From NCBI GenBank assembly GCA_014377705.1, contig JACMPC010000125.1, forward strand, positions 1 to 38,080: 38,080 nucleotides of DNA, written 5' to 3'. Below the pieces are notes generated by a model. The model was not told the DNA's origin. It made no database searches and worked only from the letters and a program-made list of their open reading frames with translations. This DNA comes from Dermatophilaceae bacterium (GTDB taxonomy: Bacteria; Actinomycetota; Actinomycetes; Actinomycetales; Dermatophilaceae). Below are positions 16,917 through 25,126 of the stretch, piece after piece. Both the position numbers and the translations under genes were made by a program. The number at the start of each line of letters is the position of its first letter. Within the stretch, counting starts at the first letter, position 1.

Positions 16917-19286
16917 CTACGACCATGGCGACGCGTCTTGTGGTGACGCGTCTTGTGGTGACGCGTGTAGTGGTGACGGGATCCCGCGGAGCCAGCTGCC
17001 CGGGGAGCTCAGCAAAGCGTCGACGGACTCCGCAGAAACAGCCTTGGAGAACAGGAAGCCCTGGGCGCGGTGGCAGCCGAGGTCGGTGAGAGCGTCACGC
17101 TCCGCCTCACGTTCGATGCCCTCGGCCACGACGGTGAGGCCGACTCGCTCGGCGAAGGCCAGAACTCCGGCGACGAAGCGATGCCGGGTGGTGTCCTGGT
17201 CCACTCCGGTGATGAACGAGCGGTCGATCTTGACCTCGTCGATTGGGAGGTCCCTGAGTCTGGCCATCGAGCTCAGACCGGTGCCGAAGTCGTCCACCGA
17301 GAGCCGTATCCCGAGCCGCCGGAGCTCGTGACAGACCGTGAGGCTGATTGCCGTGTCCATCAGGCCCCCCGTCTCGGTGATCTCGAGCACCAGCCGGTCG
17401 CCGGCCAGGCAGTGCCGTTTCAGCTCGGCGGCGACGGTCCGCGGGAGCGTGGGTGAGGACAGCTGCCCGGGGCTCACGTTGACGGCCACCCGAACCTCCG
17501 AACCACCCGGTAGGGCCGTCCACCTTGCCAGCTGGTCACACGCCTGCGCCAGGACGAACTCGAACAGCGGATCGATGAGCTCACAGTGCTCGGCCACCCG
17601 CACGAAGACCTCTGGGTTTATCGGGCGTCCCTCGGGCGCCCACCGCGCCAGCGCCTCCAGCATGTCCAGCCGGCCGGTCGACAGGTCGATGATGGGCTGG
17701 AAGGCCACCGTGATCTCGTTCTTTGCCAGGGCCACGGCAAGGGCCCGCCCGAGCTCGACGTCGTCGATCTCATCGAGCTGAAGCCCTGCGGTGTGCACGA
17801 GGACATCGGCCCCGCCACGGCTCTTGATGACGTACATGGCCAGGTCCGCGCTGAGCAGCAGGTCATCGACGGTGGGGGTGTGGTCGATCAGGTCAACCCG
17901 CGCCACCCCGATGCTGGCGCGCACGGACATCTCCCGATGGCCGAAGGGGAAGGGCTCCGTGAGGCTATTCAGCAGCGCACAGGCAACCTCACCCGCGTCG
18001 ATCCGGTCTTCCAGCAGCACGGCGAACTCGTCACCGCCGAACCGCGCCAGCGTATCGGCGCCGGACAGCACCTCGCCGAATCGTGCCGAGACCCGCTGCA
18101 ACAGATCGTCACCAGCACTGTGACCCAGCTTGTCATTGACCGCCTTGAAACCATCGAGGTCGAGGAAGCAGATGGCCAGTGGCCGGCGGTCGCGACGGTG
18201 CAGCTCAAGAGCGTGTGACAACCGGTCGACGAACAGGGCCCGATTCGCGAGTCCGGTCAGCTGGTCGTGGAAGGCCTGATGCCGCAGCTCGGACTCCGTC
18301 TGGGCGAGCGCCAGGGCGAGCTTCTGGTTGTCGCGGACCGTGAAGAACTGTCGGGTCACGACCAAGAGCACGATCACGCCCGTCATCACCACCTCAAAGG
18401 TCGAAGGGGTGAGCCCGGAGGTATACCGCCAGCCGATGAACACGAAGGCGCCACCGAAGGGGATGTAGGGCAAGATGGCGCCGGCAACCGTGGGGCTCTG
18501 CGCCGGCGCCTGGCTCGAGGTCGCGCCAGGGGTCAGTGATGCGAACGCGAAAGTCCCGAAGGCGAAGAACCAGCCGAGGTCGAACATGCTGCCGGTGGCG
18601 TAGGACTCCTTGGCGACAAGGAAGGCAAAACCGCTGTCCGCCACCGTCATCATCAGGAGTCCGAAGGCGACGAACGCGAGAGGCTCCCGGTAGGCGGCTG
18701 CCCGGGACAGGACAAGGAAGCAGACGACCAGCAGCACGATGTCGGACAGGGGGTAGGCCACCGACACGGCCGTCGCAAACGGTGAGGTGCCGCCGGCCTC
18801 GACCACTGCTCCCAGCACCGTCGCCCAGGACATGAGGCCGATTGCGCTGGTGATCAGGAGGGCGTCCAGGGTCATCCGGCGCCGGTCGGCACGGGAGGCG
18901 TTGGCGGGGAAGAGGGTGAGCGCGATCACGGCCCCGACCGGGAAGCCGAGATAGCCCACATCGGCCAGACCCGGGAACGGTGTCGCCGTGTGCTGGACCA
19001 GCTCGTACCACGACCAGACCGCCTGGCCAATCCCCCAGGAGAGGCAGGCCATTGCGAGACCAGCCCAGGCGGCACGGAGTCGTCCCGAGCCTCGAGAGGC
19101 GGCCAATGCACAGTTGGCCCCGCCCAGCAAAGCGGCCATGGTCATGGAGATATCCACAAAAGGACGGTCCACGTTGCCGGTGAGATACGTGGGGACGACG
19201 ACGATAAGCAGGAGGGCGGTCAACAGTCCCACGACGCGGCTGACGCGGCTGAAGCGGCGCAGTCGCAGGGCGGTCAGATCCGTCAT
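16917..19286 (-). CDS. Membrane GGDEF-EAL protein
   Basis: A 789-aa predicted c-di-GMP enzyme. The N-terminal multi-pass membrane domain (about 15-320) has PFPGLAD, SVAYPLSD and DLGW, the same markers as the protein at 2629-6042. GGDEF follows with RFGGDEF (GGDEF at 417-421), LTGLANRALF and FLDLDGF. The EAL domain has MLEALARW (EAL 544-546), EITETGG, VDDFGTGLSS (DD 665-666), DEVKIDRSF and VAEGIE. All key residues for both activities appear present, so net activity is unknown. No PAS or GAF lies between membrane and GGDEF domains. The C terminus has two exact and one partial ASPQD repeats. ATG 19286 is taken as the start. The gene is divergent from nhaA. Confidence 0.92.
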   Translation of the reverse strand: MTDLTALRLRRFSRVSRVVGLLTALLLIVVVPTYLTGNVDRPFVDISMTMAALLGGANCALAASRGSGRLRAAWAGLAMACLSWGIGQAVWSWYELVQHTATPFPGLADVGYLGFPVGAVIALTLFPANASRADRRRMTLDALLITSAIGLMSWATVLGAVVEAGGTSPFATAVSVAYPLSDIVLLVVCFLVLSRAAAYREPLAFVAFGLLMMTVADSGFAFLVAKESYATGSMFDLGWFFAFGTFAFASLTPGATSSQAPAQSPTVAGAILPYIPFGGAFVFIGWRYTSGLTPSTFEVVMTGVIVLLVVTRQFFTVRDNQKLALALAQTESELRHQAFHDQLTGLANRALFVDRLSHALELHRRDRRPLAICFLDLDGFKAVNDKLGHSAGDDLLQRVSARFGEVLSGADTLARFGGDEFAVLLEDRIDAGEVACALLNSLTEPFPFGHREMSVRASIGVARVDLIDHTPTVDDLLLSADLAMYVIKSRGGADVLVHTAGLQLDEIDDVELGRALAVALAKNEITVAFQPIIDLSTGRLDMLEALARWAPEGRPINPEVFVRVAEHCELIDPLFEFVLAQACDQLARWTALPGGSEVRVAVNVSPGQLSSPTLPRTVAAELKRHCLAGDRLVLEITETGGLMDTAISLTVCHELRRLGIRLSVDDFGTGLSSMARLRDLPIDEVKIDRSFITGVDQDTTRHRFVAGVLAFAERVGLTVVAEGIEREAERDALTDLGCHRAQGFLFSKAVSAESVDALLSSPGSWLRGIPSPLHASPQDASPQDASPWS
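16929..16973 (-). repeat. 15-bp tandem repeat at the 3' end of the GGDEF-EAL gene
   Basis: Three head-to-tail 15-bp units (TGACGCGTCTTGTGG and close variants on the plus strand) code for the C-terminal pentapeptides ASPQD, ASPQD and a variant. Two units are identical or nearly so, which suggests recent slippage. Confidence 0.85.
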
Positions 19287-19592
19287 CGGGTGGCCTTCGC
19301 GGCGTTCGCGGAGCGGCGGGCTGAGGCGTTCATGGGAGGCTTCCTGGTAAGGGACAATATGGCCGCCCCACGATGTCGGAAACGACTTCTTTTACAAAGT
19401 TAGGCCGCTCAAACGGCGTTCCGCAGTCGAATGCCACTAACTCACCCATACGACCGATGGTGCGGTGGGAGGGGTGGTAGGAAGTCCCGATGGCGAGCGA
19501 GGGCTTGGGGAGCGTCGTTCTCGCGTAATCTTGGTTCCGGCGGTCCGGGTTCGGGCCTTGCGCCGATCGCCGCGACCTGGAGGAACACGCAG

Positions 19593-21494
19593 ATGTCAGA
19601 GGCTCGACCGCCCCTACCCCCCCGGGAGTCCGGGACCTCCGGCAACACCGACTGGACCTGGCGTCGTGAGACCCCGCTGAGCCGGTTCCTGCGGACCGAG
19701 AGCGGCAGCGCCTCGGTGTTGCTCGCAGCGACTGTCGCCGCACTGGTCTGGGCGAACGTCGCCACTGCCTCCTACCAGACCGTATGGCGCACCGAGCTCT
19801 CGGTGCAGGTCGGCAGTTCGGGCGTGGCGCTGGACGCCGTCGGCTGGGTGAACAGCGGACTGATGACCTTTTTCTTCTTCGTGGTGGGCCTGGAGGCCCG
19901 GCGCGAGCTAGACCTGGGCGAGCTGCGCGAGCGGCGCCGGATGATCCTGCCGGTCACCGCCGGGATCGCCGGCATGAGCGTGGCCGCTTTGCTCTACCTC
20001 ATGATCAACACCGGTGAAGCTTCGGCGCGGGGCTGGGGGGTGGCCATGTCCACCGACACCGCCTTCGCCCTCGGGATGCTGGCCCTCATCGGACCGCGGT
20101 TCCCCGAGAGGCTGCGCGCCTTCCTGCTCACCGTGGTGGTGGTCGACGACGTGGTCGCGCTGCTGGTGATCGCCACTGTGTACACCAGCCAGCTCGACGT
20201 CATACCTCTGCTGGCAGCCTTTGCCCTGTTCGCGGGAATCCTTGCGCTCAAACGGTTCCGGGTCCGCCATGGAGTCGTGTACCTGCTCCTTGGCATCGCC
20301 ACCTGGGTCGCGATGCTCCGTTCCGGGGTCGACCCCGTGGTGGTGGGCCTGGCCATGGGCCTGCTCACCTACGCCAACCCGGCCGACCGCGGGGATCTCG
20401 AGCGGGCCACCACCCGGTTCCGTGACTTCCGCGAGCAACCCACCCCCGCGCTGGCCCGCTCTGCCCGCGCGAGCCTGCATCAGGCCATCTCACCGAACGA
20501 GAGGCTCCAGGAGGCCTTCCACCCCTGGACCAGCTTCGTCATCGTGCCGTTGTTCGCGCTGGCCAACGCCGGGATCCCGGTTCAGGCCGATTTCCTGTCG
20601 CACGCATACCGGTCGCCGATCACCCTGGGCATCATCGCCGCGTACGTTCTGGGCAAACCGCTGGGCATCCTGACCGGCTCGTGGCTGGTCAGCCGGCTGA
20701 GCCGCGGGCGGCTGCAGCCACCGGTGGGCTGGGCCGCGGTCGCAGGTGGTGGCACCATCGCCGGCATCGGTTTCACCGTCAGCCTGCTCATTGCGACGCT
20801 GGCGTTCAGCGGACGCGACCTGCAGGAGGCAAAGCTCGGCATCCTCACCGCGGCCCTGGGCGCTGCCGGGGTGACCTGGCTGCTCTTCCGGATCACCGCC
20901 GCCCTGCCACCGGCCCGGCGGGCACGGGCACTGCTCGGCAGCGCGGAGTCCATCGTCGACCTCGCCGACCCGGTGCACCCGGACCGTGACCACGTCCGTG
21001 GTCCGAGCGATGCGCCCGTCACCTTGGTGGAGTACGCGGACTTCGAGTGCTCGTTCTGCGGCCGGGCTGAGCCGATCATCCGCGAGCTGCTCGCCGACTT
21101 CGGCGACATCCGGTACGTATGGCGCCACCTTCCGCTGCCCGACGTGCACCCGCACGCCCAGCTCGCGGCCGAGGCGTCGGAGGCAGCGGCACGCCAGGGT
21201 GCCTTCTGGGCGATGCACGACCTCCTGCTGGACCATCAGGGTGCGCTGCTCACTCCCGATCTGGTGACGTATGCCGAACTGCTCGGCCTCGACGTCCCGC
21301 GGTTCACCAGTGAGCTGCGCCGTCACGCGGGCGCGGTCCGGGTCACCCGGGACGTCGAGGGCGCCGGTCTCAGCGGCGTGTCCGGCACCCCGACGTTCTT
21401 CCTCAACGGAAGGCGCCACCACGGTGCCTACGACATCGAGAGCCTTTCCAACGCGGTCCGCCTGACCCGGGCCTTGGTGATGCTGAAGCCGTAG
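19593..21494 (+). CDS. nhaA: Na+/H+ antiporter NhaA fused to a DsbA-like thioredoxin domain
   Basis: A 633-aa membrane protein. Residues about 28-430 are NhaA: TPLSRFLRTESGSASVLL, FFFFVVGLEARREL, and the transport acids D185 and D186 in VVVDDVVALL. NhaA expels Na+ in exchange for protons. Residues about 455-630 are a DsbA/thioredoxin-like domain (PVTLVEYADFECSFCGRAEP) with redox pair C486 and C489 and the cis-Pro segment GVSGTPTFFLNG. NhaA-thioredoxin fusions are known in Actinobacteria, though what the redox domain does is unclear. ATG 19593 follows GGAGG. The frame is open upstream to 19431 but that part is not NhaA-like. Confidence 0.94.
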   Translation: MSEARPPLPPRESGTSGNTDWTWRRETPLSRFLRTESGSASVLLAATVAALVWANVATASYQTVWRTELSVQVGSSGVALDAVGWVNSGLMTFFFFVVGLEARRELDLGELRERRRMILPVTAGIAGMSVAALLYLMINTGEASARGWGVAMSTDTAFALGMLALIGPRFPERLRAFLLTVVVVDDVVALLVIATVYTSQLDVIPLLAAFALFAGILALKRFRVRHGVVYLLLGIATWVAMLRSGVDPVVVGLAMGLLTYANPADRGDLERATTRFRDFREQPTPALARSARASLHQAISPNERLQEAFHPWTSFVIVPLFALANAGIPVQADFLSHAYRSPITLGIIAAYVLGKPLGILTGSWLVSRLSRGRLQPPVGWAAVAGGGTIAGIGFTVSLLIATLAFSGRDLQEAKLGILTAALGAAGVTWLLFRITAALPPARRARALLGSAESIVDLADPVHPDRDHVRGPSDAPVTLVEYADFECSFCGRAEPIIRELLADFGDIRYVWRHLPLPDVHPHAQLAAEASEAAARQGAFWAMHDLLLDHQGALLTPDLVTYAELLGLDVPRFTSELRRHAGAVRVTRDVEGAGLSGVSGTPTFFLNGRRHHGAYDIESLSNAVRLTRALVMLKP

Positions 21495-21531
21495 GGCCGG
21501 TGCCGTAACACCACCAGCCGGGTGGGGATGG

Positions 21532-21561
21532 CCCACCACCGCACCTCCCACCACCGCATCT
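21532..21561. repeat. Non-coding 15-bp duplication
   Basis: CCCACCACCGCACCT (21532-21546) is followed directly by CCCACCACCGCATCT, one mismatch. It lies just after nhaA. Along 21495-22136 no gene is supported. A short minus-strand frame ending near 21946 contains a hydrophobic stretch but has no usable start. Confidence 0.6.
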
Positions 21562-21705
21562 ACCACTCGCGAACCCGCAAGCCTCTGACCCCTGCCGAAA
21601 CCGACACTCCACCCAGATGGCCGTGACACACCGTCAAACATCTGGCTCGCTCTCCCGGCCCCCGCGCAGCCCCACGACTGATGACCTGGGCTCTTGAGGC
21701 CGGCG

Positions 21706-21790
21706 AACGTTTGGTCACATGTGGTGGCAGACGTTCCCGTTCTGGGCCGGGGCAGGGACGTTTGGTCACATGTGGTGGCAAACGATCCCG
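21706..21790. repeat. Two copies of a palindromic 34-bp element, 51 bp apart
   Basis: The 23-bp core ACGTTTGGTCACATGTGGTGGCA, split here as ACGTTTGGTCACATG and TGGTGGCA, is identical at 21707-21729 and 21758-21780. Similarity runs on through CCCG with a few mismatches. Each copy is bounded by CGTTTG and CAAACG (CAGACG in the first) and has CACATGTG at its centre, so each is a dyad. Possible roles are a regulator binding site or a dispersed repeat element. Confidence 0.75.
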
Positions 21791-22136
21791 GTCCTACGTT
21801 CGATGGCCCAACTGCCCGTGGCGCGCACTGTCCTTGCGCGCTGCAGAGGCCCCTGCGACCCTCCGACACGGCCAACCTAGGATGCCCGGGGAGTTGTTGA
21901 CCTTGACCCACATCAGCCCGGCAGATTCAGGGTGACCAGCAGCAGTCAGTCGGCCGCTGCATCTCCAGCCATTGCGAGGTCCTCGCGGTATCCGCCGGCG
22001 GTGATCGCGCAGCTGGCACTGGCGATGGCCGCAGCAATGATCGGCGCCAGCCAGAAGGGCCAGGGTCGACGCGGCGCACCGTTGCCGTTGAACGCAGGAA
22101 ACGCCGGGCGGAGCCGGCCAAGACCACGAACACGCC

Positions 22137-22601
22137 TCAGCGCGTGTGCCGCAACCACCACAGGCCGATGAACGGCAGCACCAGCGGCACGAAGCCGTAG
22201 CCGCTGCCGAACGAGGTCCACACCGTCGCCCTGGGGAAGGATCCGGGTAGCAGCAGGCTCGCCGCCCCGACGACGAGCACTCCGACCAGCTCGATGCCGA
22301 TGGCCACGGTCGCCAGACGCCGTGAGGTCACATCCCCGCGAGCGAGCGAGACTGTGGCGACGATGTACACGACGGCGGCAAACGCGGACAGCAGGTAGGC
22401 GAGCGGCGCCTTGGCGAACTCGGTGGAGAGCTGAACCGCGGACCGCGAGGTTGCCGCGAGAGCGAACAGCCCGTAGACCGCCACCAGGAAGCGGCCGAAC
22501 CCCCGTCCCGTCGGAGCTGGCGCGTACCCTGTCCCGGATCCCGGTTGTCCTCCGGATCCTGGCTGTTCTCTCCTGTCAGGCTGTGCTCCCAGGTCAGCCA
22601 A
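22137..22601 (-). CDS. Small integral membrane protein, unknown function
   Basis: A 154-aa protein. A Gly/Pro-rich hydrophilic N terminus (about 30 residues) is followed by about four transmembrane segments beginning FLVAVYGLFALAATSRSAV and ending LVLPFIGLWWLRHTR. No known family motif is recognised. TTG 22601 overlaps the stop of the upstream membrane gene by 8 nt (TTGGCTGA), so the two are probably co-translated and may form a complex. Together they look like a conserved actinobacterial membrane pair, which is an impression and not a verified match. Confidence 0.7.
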   Translation of the reverse strand: MADLGAQPDRREQPGSGGQPGSGTGYAPAPTGRGFGRFLVAVYGLFALAATSRSAVQLSTEFAKAPLAYLLSAFAAVVYIVATVSLARGDVTSRRLATVAIGIELVGVLVVGAASLLLPGSFPRATVWTSFGSGYGFVPLVLPFIGLWWLRHTR

Positions 22602-22959
22602 CCGAACCAGCCCAGACCTGCTGCACCCGAAGAACCATGACCGGGGTGATCAGGAAGGCGAGCGCGATCACGGCCGTGCCCCCACGCGACTTGTCACCCC
22701 AGGCCCAGACGAAAGCCGCCGGCGGAATGGCGAGGCAGCCCAGCAGGTACATCACGAACTCGCCGCGGGCCAGGTTGTGGTCGCTCCCGGCCATCTGCAC
22801 GATCCCGCCAATGGCGTAGCCGACGAGCAGCACCTCCAGCACCAGGCCCGCGGCCAGCAGGGCAACCCCCCGAGGCCGGTTCGCGGCAGCACTGATGAGC
22901 ACCCACGCGGCACAGAACAAGGCTACAACGGTGATCGCCGTGGCGTATGGACCTGTCAC
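22594..22959 (-). CDS. Small four-helix membrane protein, unknown function
   Basis: A 121-aa protein with four hydrophobic segments (about 7-25, 32-52, 67-88 and 94-113) and short polar loops. It starts at GTG 22959 with an AGGA ribosome site eight bases upstream. It is first gene of a two-gene minus-strand operon with the 154-aa membrane protein. No motif gives function. It is divergent from the MFS gene at 23060. Confidence 0.7.
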   Translation of the reverse strand: MTGPYATAITVVALFCAAWVLISAAANRPRGVALLAAGLVLEVLLVGYAIGGIVQMAGSDHNLARGEFVMYLLGCLAIPPAAFVWAWGDKSRGGTAVIALAFLITPVMVLRVQQVWAGSVG

Positions 22960-23046
22960 CTGCGAATCCTGTCATGCACGCCGGAGAACCGCCAGAAAGC
23001 CATACCAGCCAACGAGAAAGACCCGTATCCGCAGGGACCGGTGAAC

Positions 23047-23052
23047 TAGCGT
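23047..23052 (+). promoter_or_regulatory. Candidate -10 element of a leaderless MFS gene
   Basis: TAGCGT lies seven bases before GTG 23060, and no ribosome site precedes that GTG. This placement is typical of actinobacterial leaderless transcripts, where transcription begins at the start codon. No convincing -35 was seen. Confidence 0.35.
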
Positions 23053-23059
23053 CTGCCGG

Positions 23060-24298
23060 GTGACGGTGCCCGGCTCAGCCCATACCTCCCGGCGTCGCTG
23101 GGTCATGCTGACGCTGGGCACCTCGGCTCAGGCGATCGCGTCCTGCCTGCTGTTCGGCCTGCCCTTCCTGCTGCCATATCTGCTCCGCACCGAGGGGCTC
23201 ACCCTTGCCCAGGGCGGCGCGCTGGTCGCCGCCCCCTCCCTCGGGCTGGTGGTCACGCTCATCGCCTGGGGGGCATTCGCCGACCGGTATGGCGAGCGCC
23301 TTGCCATCGCGATCGGGCTGGGGCTGACCGGGGTGATCGGGCTGGCCAGCGCGACGGTGAGCGGCTTGGGCGGGCGCGCCGTGCTCTTCGCGCTGATGGG
23401 GGCCGCCGGCGCGTCGGTGAACTCGGCCAGCGGCCGGCTCGTGATGGGCTGGTTCGGGGTACATCAGCGAGGTCTCGCCATGGGCATCCGGCAGATGGGG
23501 CAACCCCTGGGGTTCGGGCTGGCCGGCGTGCTCCTGCCGCCGCTGGCGGCGCGGGGCGGGCTGCCCTTCGCGCTCGCTGTCCCGGCAACGACCTGTCTGT
23601 TGGTGACCGCCGCGGTGGTGCTGTTCGCCGCGGACCCGCCGCACGAGGAGGCGGTGACGCAGCCGAGACCCGGGTCGCCATACCGGCGGCTGATCCTGTG
23701 GCGACTGCATGCGGCGAGCTCGCTGCTGGCGGTGCCGCAGTTCGCGACGGCGGCCTTCTCGGCCGAGTATCTCGTCTCGCAGCGTGGTTGGGACGCCACA
23801 ACTGCAGGGCAGCTGCTGGCCGTCGTGGCGCTTGGGGGAGCCGCCGGCCGGCTGGGGGCCGGCCGCTGGTCGGATCTCGTCGGAAACCGGCTCGGGCCGA
23901 TGCGCCTCATCGCCATGGCAGCCTGCCTGTCAACGGTGTGGGTGGCTGTGACGGCCTCCACCGGGGTGTCGCTGGTGGTGCTGGCCCTGGCTGTGGCCTC
24001 CATCGTCTCGGTGTCGGACAACGGGCTGGGCTTCACCGCCACGGCCGAGCTCGCCGGGCGCGTCTGGTCCGGGCGGGCGCTTGGTGTTCAGAACACGATG
24101 CAGAACGTCGCCGCCTTCGCCACGGCTCCTCTGGTGGGACTGCTGGCCGGGTCTTATGGCTTCGGGTGGGCCTTTGCGGCAGTGGCCGTCTTCCCCGCGC
24201 TGGGGGCGTGGCTGACACCAGTGAAGGGGGAGCGCCAGGTGCAGTCCGCAGCCGCGCAGGCCACGGGGCCTCAGACCACTGAGGATCAGAAGACCTGA
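23060..24298 (+). CDS. MFS transporter
   Basis: A 412-aa major facilitator with about 12 membrane segments. Motif A between helices 2 and 3 reads AWGAFADRYGERLAIAIG (about residues 70-87), and GIRQMGQPLGFGLAG lies in helix 5. The layout suits a metabolite or drug transporter. The substrate is unknown. GTG 23060 is chosen because VPGSAHTSRRRWVMLTLG gives a normal short N terminus, and it may be leaderless. The 24299-24474 gap after it shows nothing clear. Confidence 0.88.
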   Translation: MTVPGSAHTSRRRWVMLTLGTSAQAIASCLLFGLPFLLPYLLRTEGLTLAQGGALVAAPSLGLVVTLIAWGAFADRYGERLAIAIGLGLTGVIGLASATVSGLGGRAVLFALMGAAGASVNSASGRLVMGWFGVHQRGLAMGIRQMGQPLGFGLAGVLLPPLAARGGLPFALAVPATTCLLVTAAVVLFAADPPHEEAVTQPRPGSPYRRLILWRLHAASSLLAVPQFATAAFSAEYLVSQRGWDATTAGQLLAVVALGGAAGRLGAGRWSDLVGNRLGPMRLIAMAACLSTVWVAVTASTGVSLVVLALAVASIVSVSDNGLGFTATAELAGRVWSGRALGVQNTMQNVAAFATAPLVGLLAGSYGFGWAFAAVAVFPALGAWLTPVKGERQVQSAAAQATGPQTTEDQKT

Positions 24299-24474
24299 CA
24301 CGCTGTCTGGTCGTGGACGGCCAGAGGCACACTTGCACGAGCTGGCCGATCCAGCGACCGCGACGGAGAGCTCGCGTCGAGGGCCTTGAGCAGTGCCGCC
24401 CACATCTCGCAGCCTTCGCCACCCCGGTCCCGGCCCGGCTCGGGACATCGCCCGCCTCAGGTGTCGCGCCGGGC

Positions 24475-24972
24475 TCAGAGGACGGTGGCCCCGTACATCT
24501 GCCCGAGCGGGTCGGCGATGAGCTCGAGCCGTGCGCCGTCCGGGTCGCGGAAGTACAGCGAGGTCTCACTCTCCATCTGGTATCCGACGCCGGTCCGGTC
24601 GAGGCTGGCCCGCAACCGGGCCCACTTCTGCGGCTCCACGGAGATGGCCAGGTGGTGGAGCCCGCCGAGCACTTCGGCGTACGGCCGGAGGTCGAGTCCT
24701 GGCAGGTCGAAGAAGGCCAGCAGGTTGCCGTTGCCGATGTCGAAGAAGAAGTGGCTCGACCCCTGGTAGTCGCGGTTCTCGAAGATCTCGGTCAACGGGA
24801 ACTCCAGCACCCCCTGGTAGAAGGCGATGGTGCGTTCGACATCCGAGCAGAGCAGCGCGATGTGATGCAGGCCCCGGGCCGACGAGTCGGGGCGGTCGGT
24901 TGTGCAGCGAAGGTACCGGGTGCGGATCCGGTCCCGCTCGGCATTGATCGCGGCCAGGTCGAGGTCCGTCAT
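24475..24972 (-). CDS. VOC (glyoxalase/dioxygenase superfamily) protein
   Basis: A 165-aa vicinal-oxygen-chelate protein. Two beta-alpha-beta modules are visible: GLHHIALLCSDVERTIAFYQ with a likely metal His, and LHHLAISVEPQKWARLRASL. The end is SLYFRDPDGARLELIADP, where the Glu is the usual third metal ligand. Such proteins include glyoxalases, dioxygenases and resistance proteins, and the substrate is not evident. ATG 24972 has an AGGAG ribosome site seven bases upstream. The frame stays open far upstream only because of tandem repeats. It is divergent from a luciferase-like gene. Confidence 0.88.
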   Translation of the reverse strand: MTDLDLAAINAERDRIRTRYLRCTTDRPDSSARGLHHIALLCSDVERTIAFYQGVLEFPLTEIFENRDYQGSSHFFFDIGNGNLLAFFDLPGLDLRPYAEVLGGLHHLAISVEPQKWARLRASLDRTGVGYQMESETSLYFRDPDGARLELIADPLGQMYGATVL

Positions 24973-25009
24973 GTGAGGCTCCTGTGTCAGTGCGGGCGGA
25001 TCAGCTATC

Positions 25010-25038
25010 TGAATACTGGATAAAGGCGTTGAGGTCAA
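25010..25038 (-). promoter_or_regulatory. Promoter of the VOC gene
   Basis: On the minus strand TTGACC (25038-25033) and TATTCA (25015-25010) are separated by 17 bp and lie about 38 bases upstream of the VOC start. This is a good housekeeping-sigma match. Confidence 0.6.
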
Positions 25039-25061
25039 TGCACAGAGGGCCGACGCCACGT

Positions 25062-25121
25062 CCGGGCGCCTGGCCGGGCGCCTGGCCGGGTGCCTGGCCG
25101 GGTGCCTGGCCGGGCGCCTGG
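25062..25121. repeat. 12-bp tandem repeat in a divergent promoter region
   Basis: About four and a half copies of a 12-bp unit (CGCCTGGCCGGG with T/C variation) lie between the divergent VOC and luciferase-like genes. They sit directly before the coding repeats of the latter. Copy number could vary between strains. Confidence 0.85.
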
Positions 25122-25126
25122 GATCG

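Noticed and set aside
21706-21790. Insertion-sequence end repeats
   Set aside because: The two copies are direct, only 51 bp apart, and enclose no transposase.
21946-22221. 91-aa minus-strand frame with a hydrophobic stretch
   Set aside because: Its only start lies deep inside the 154-aa membrane gene and no start codon occurs near the hydrophobic part. It could be a gene relic but is not supported.
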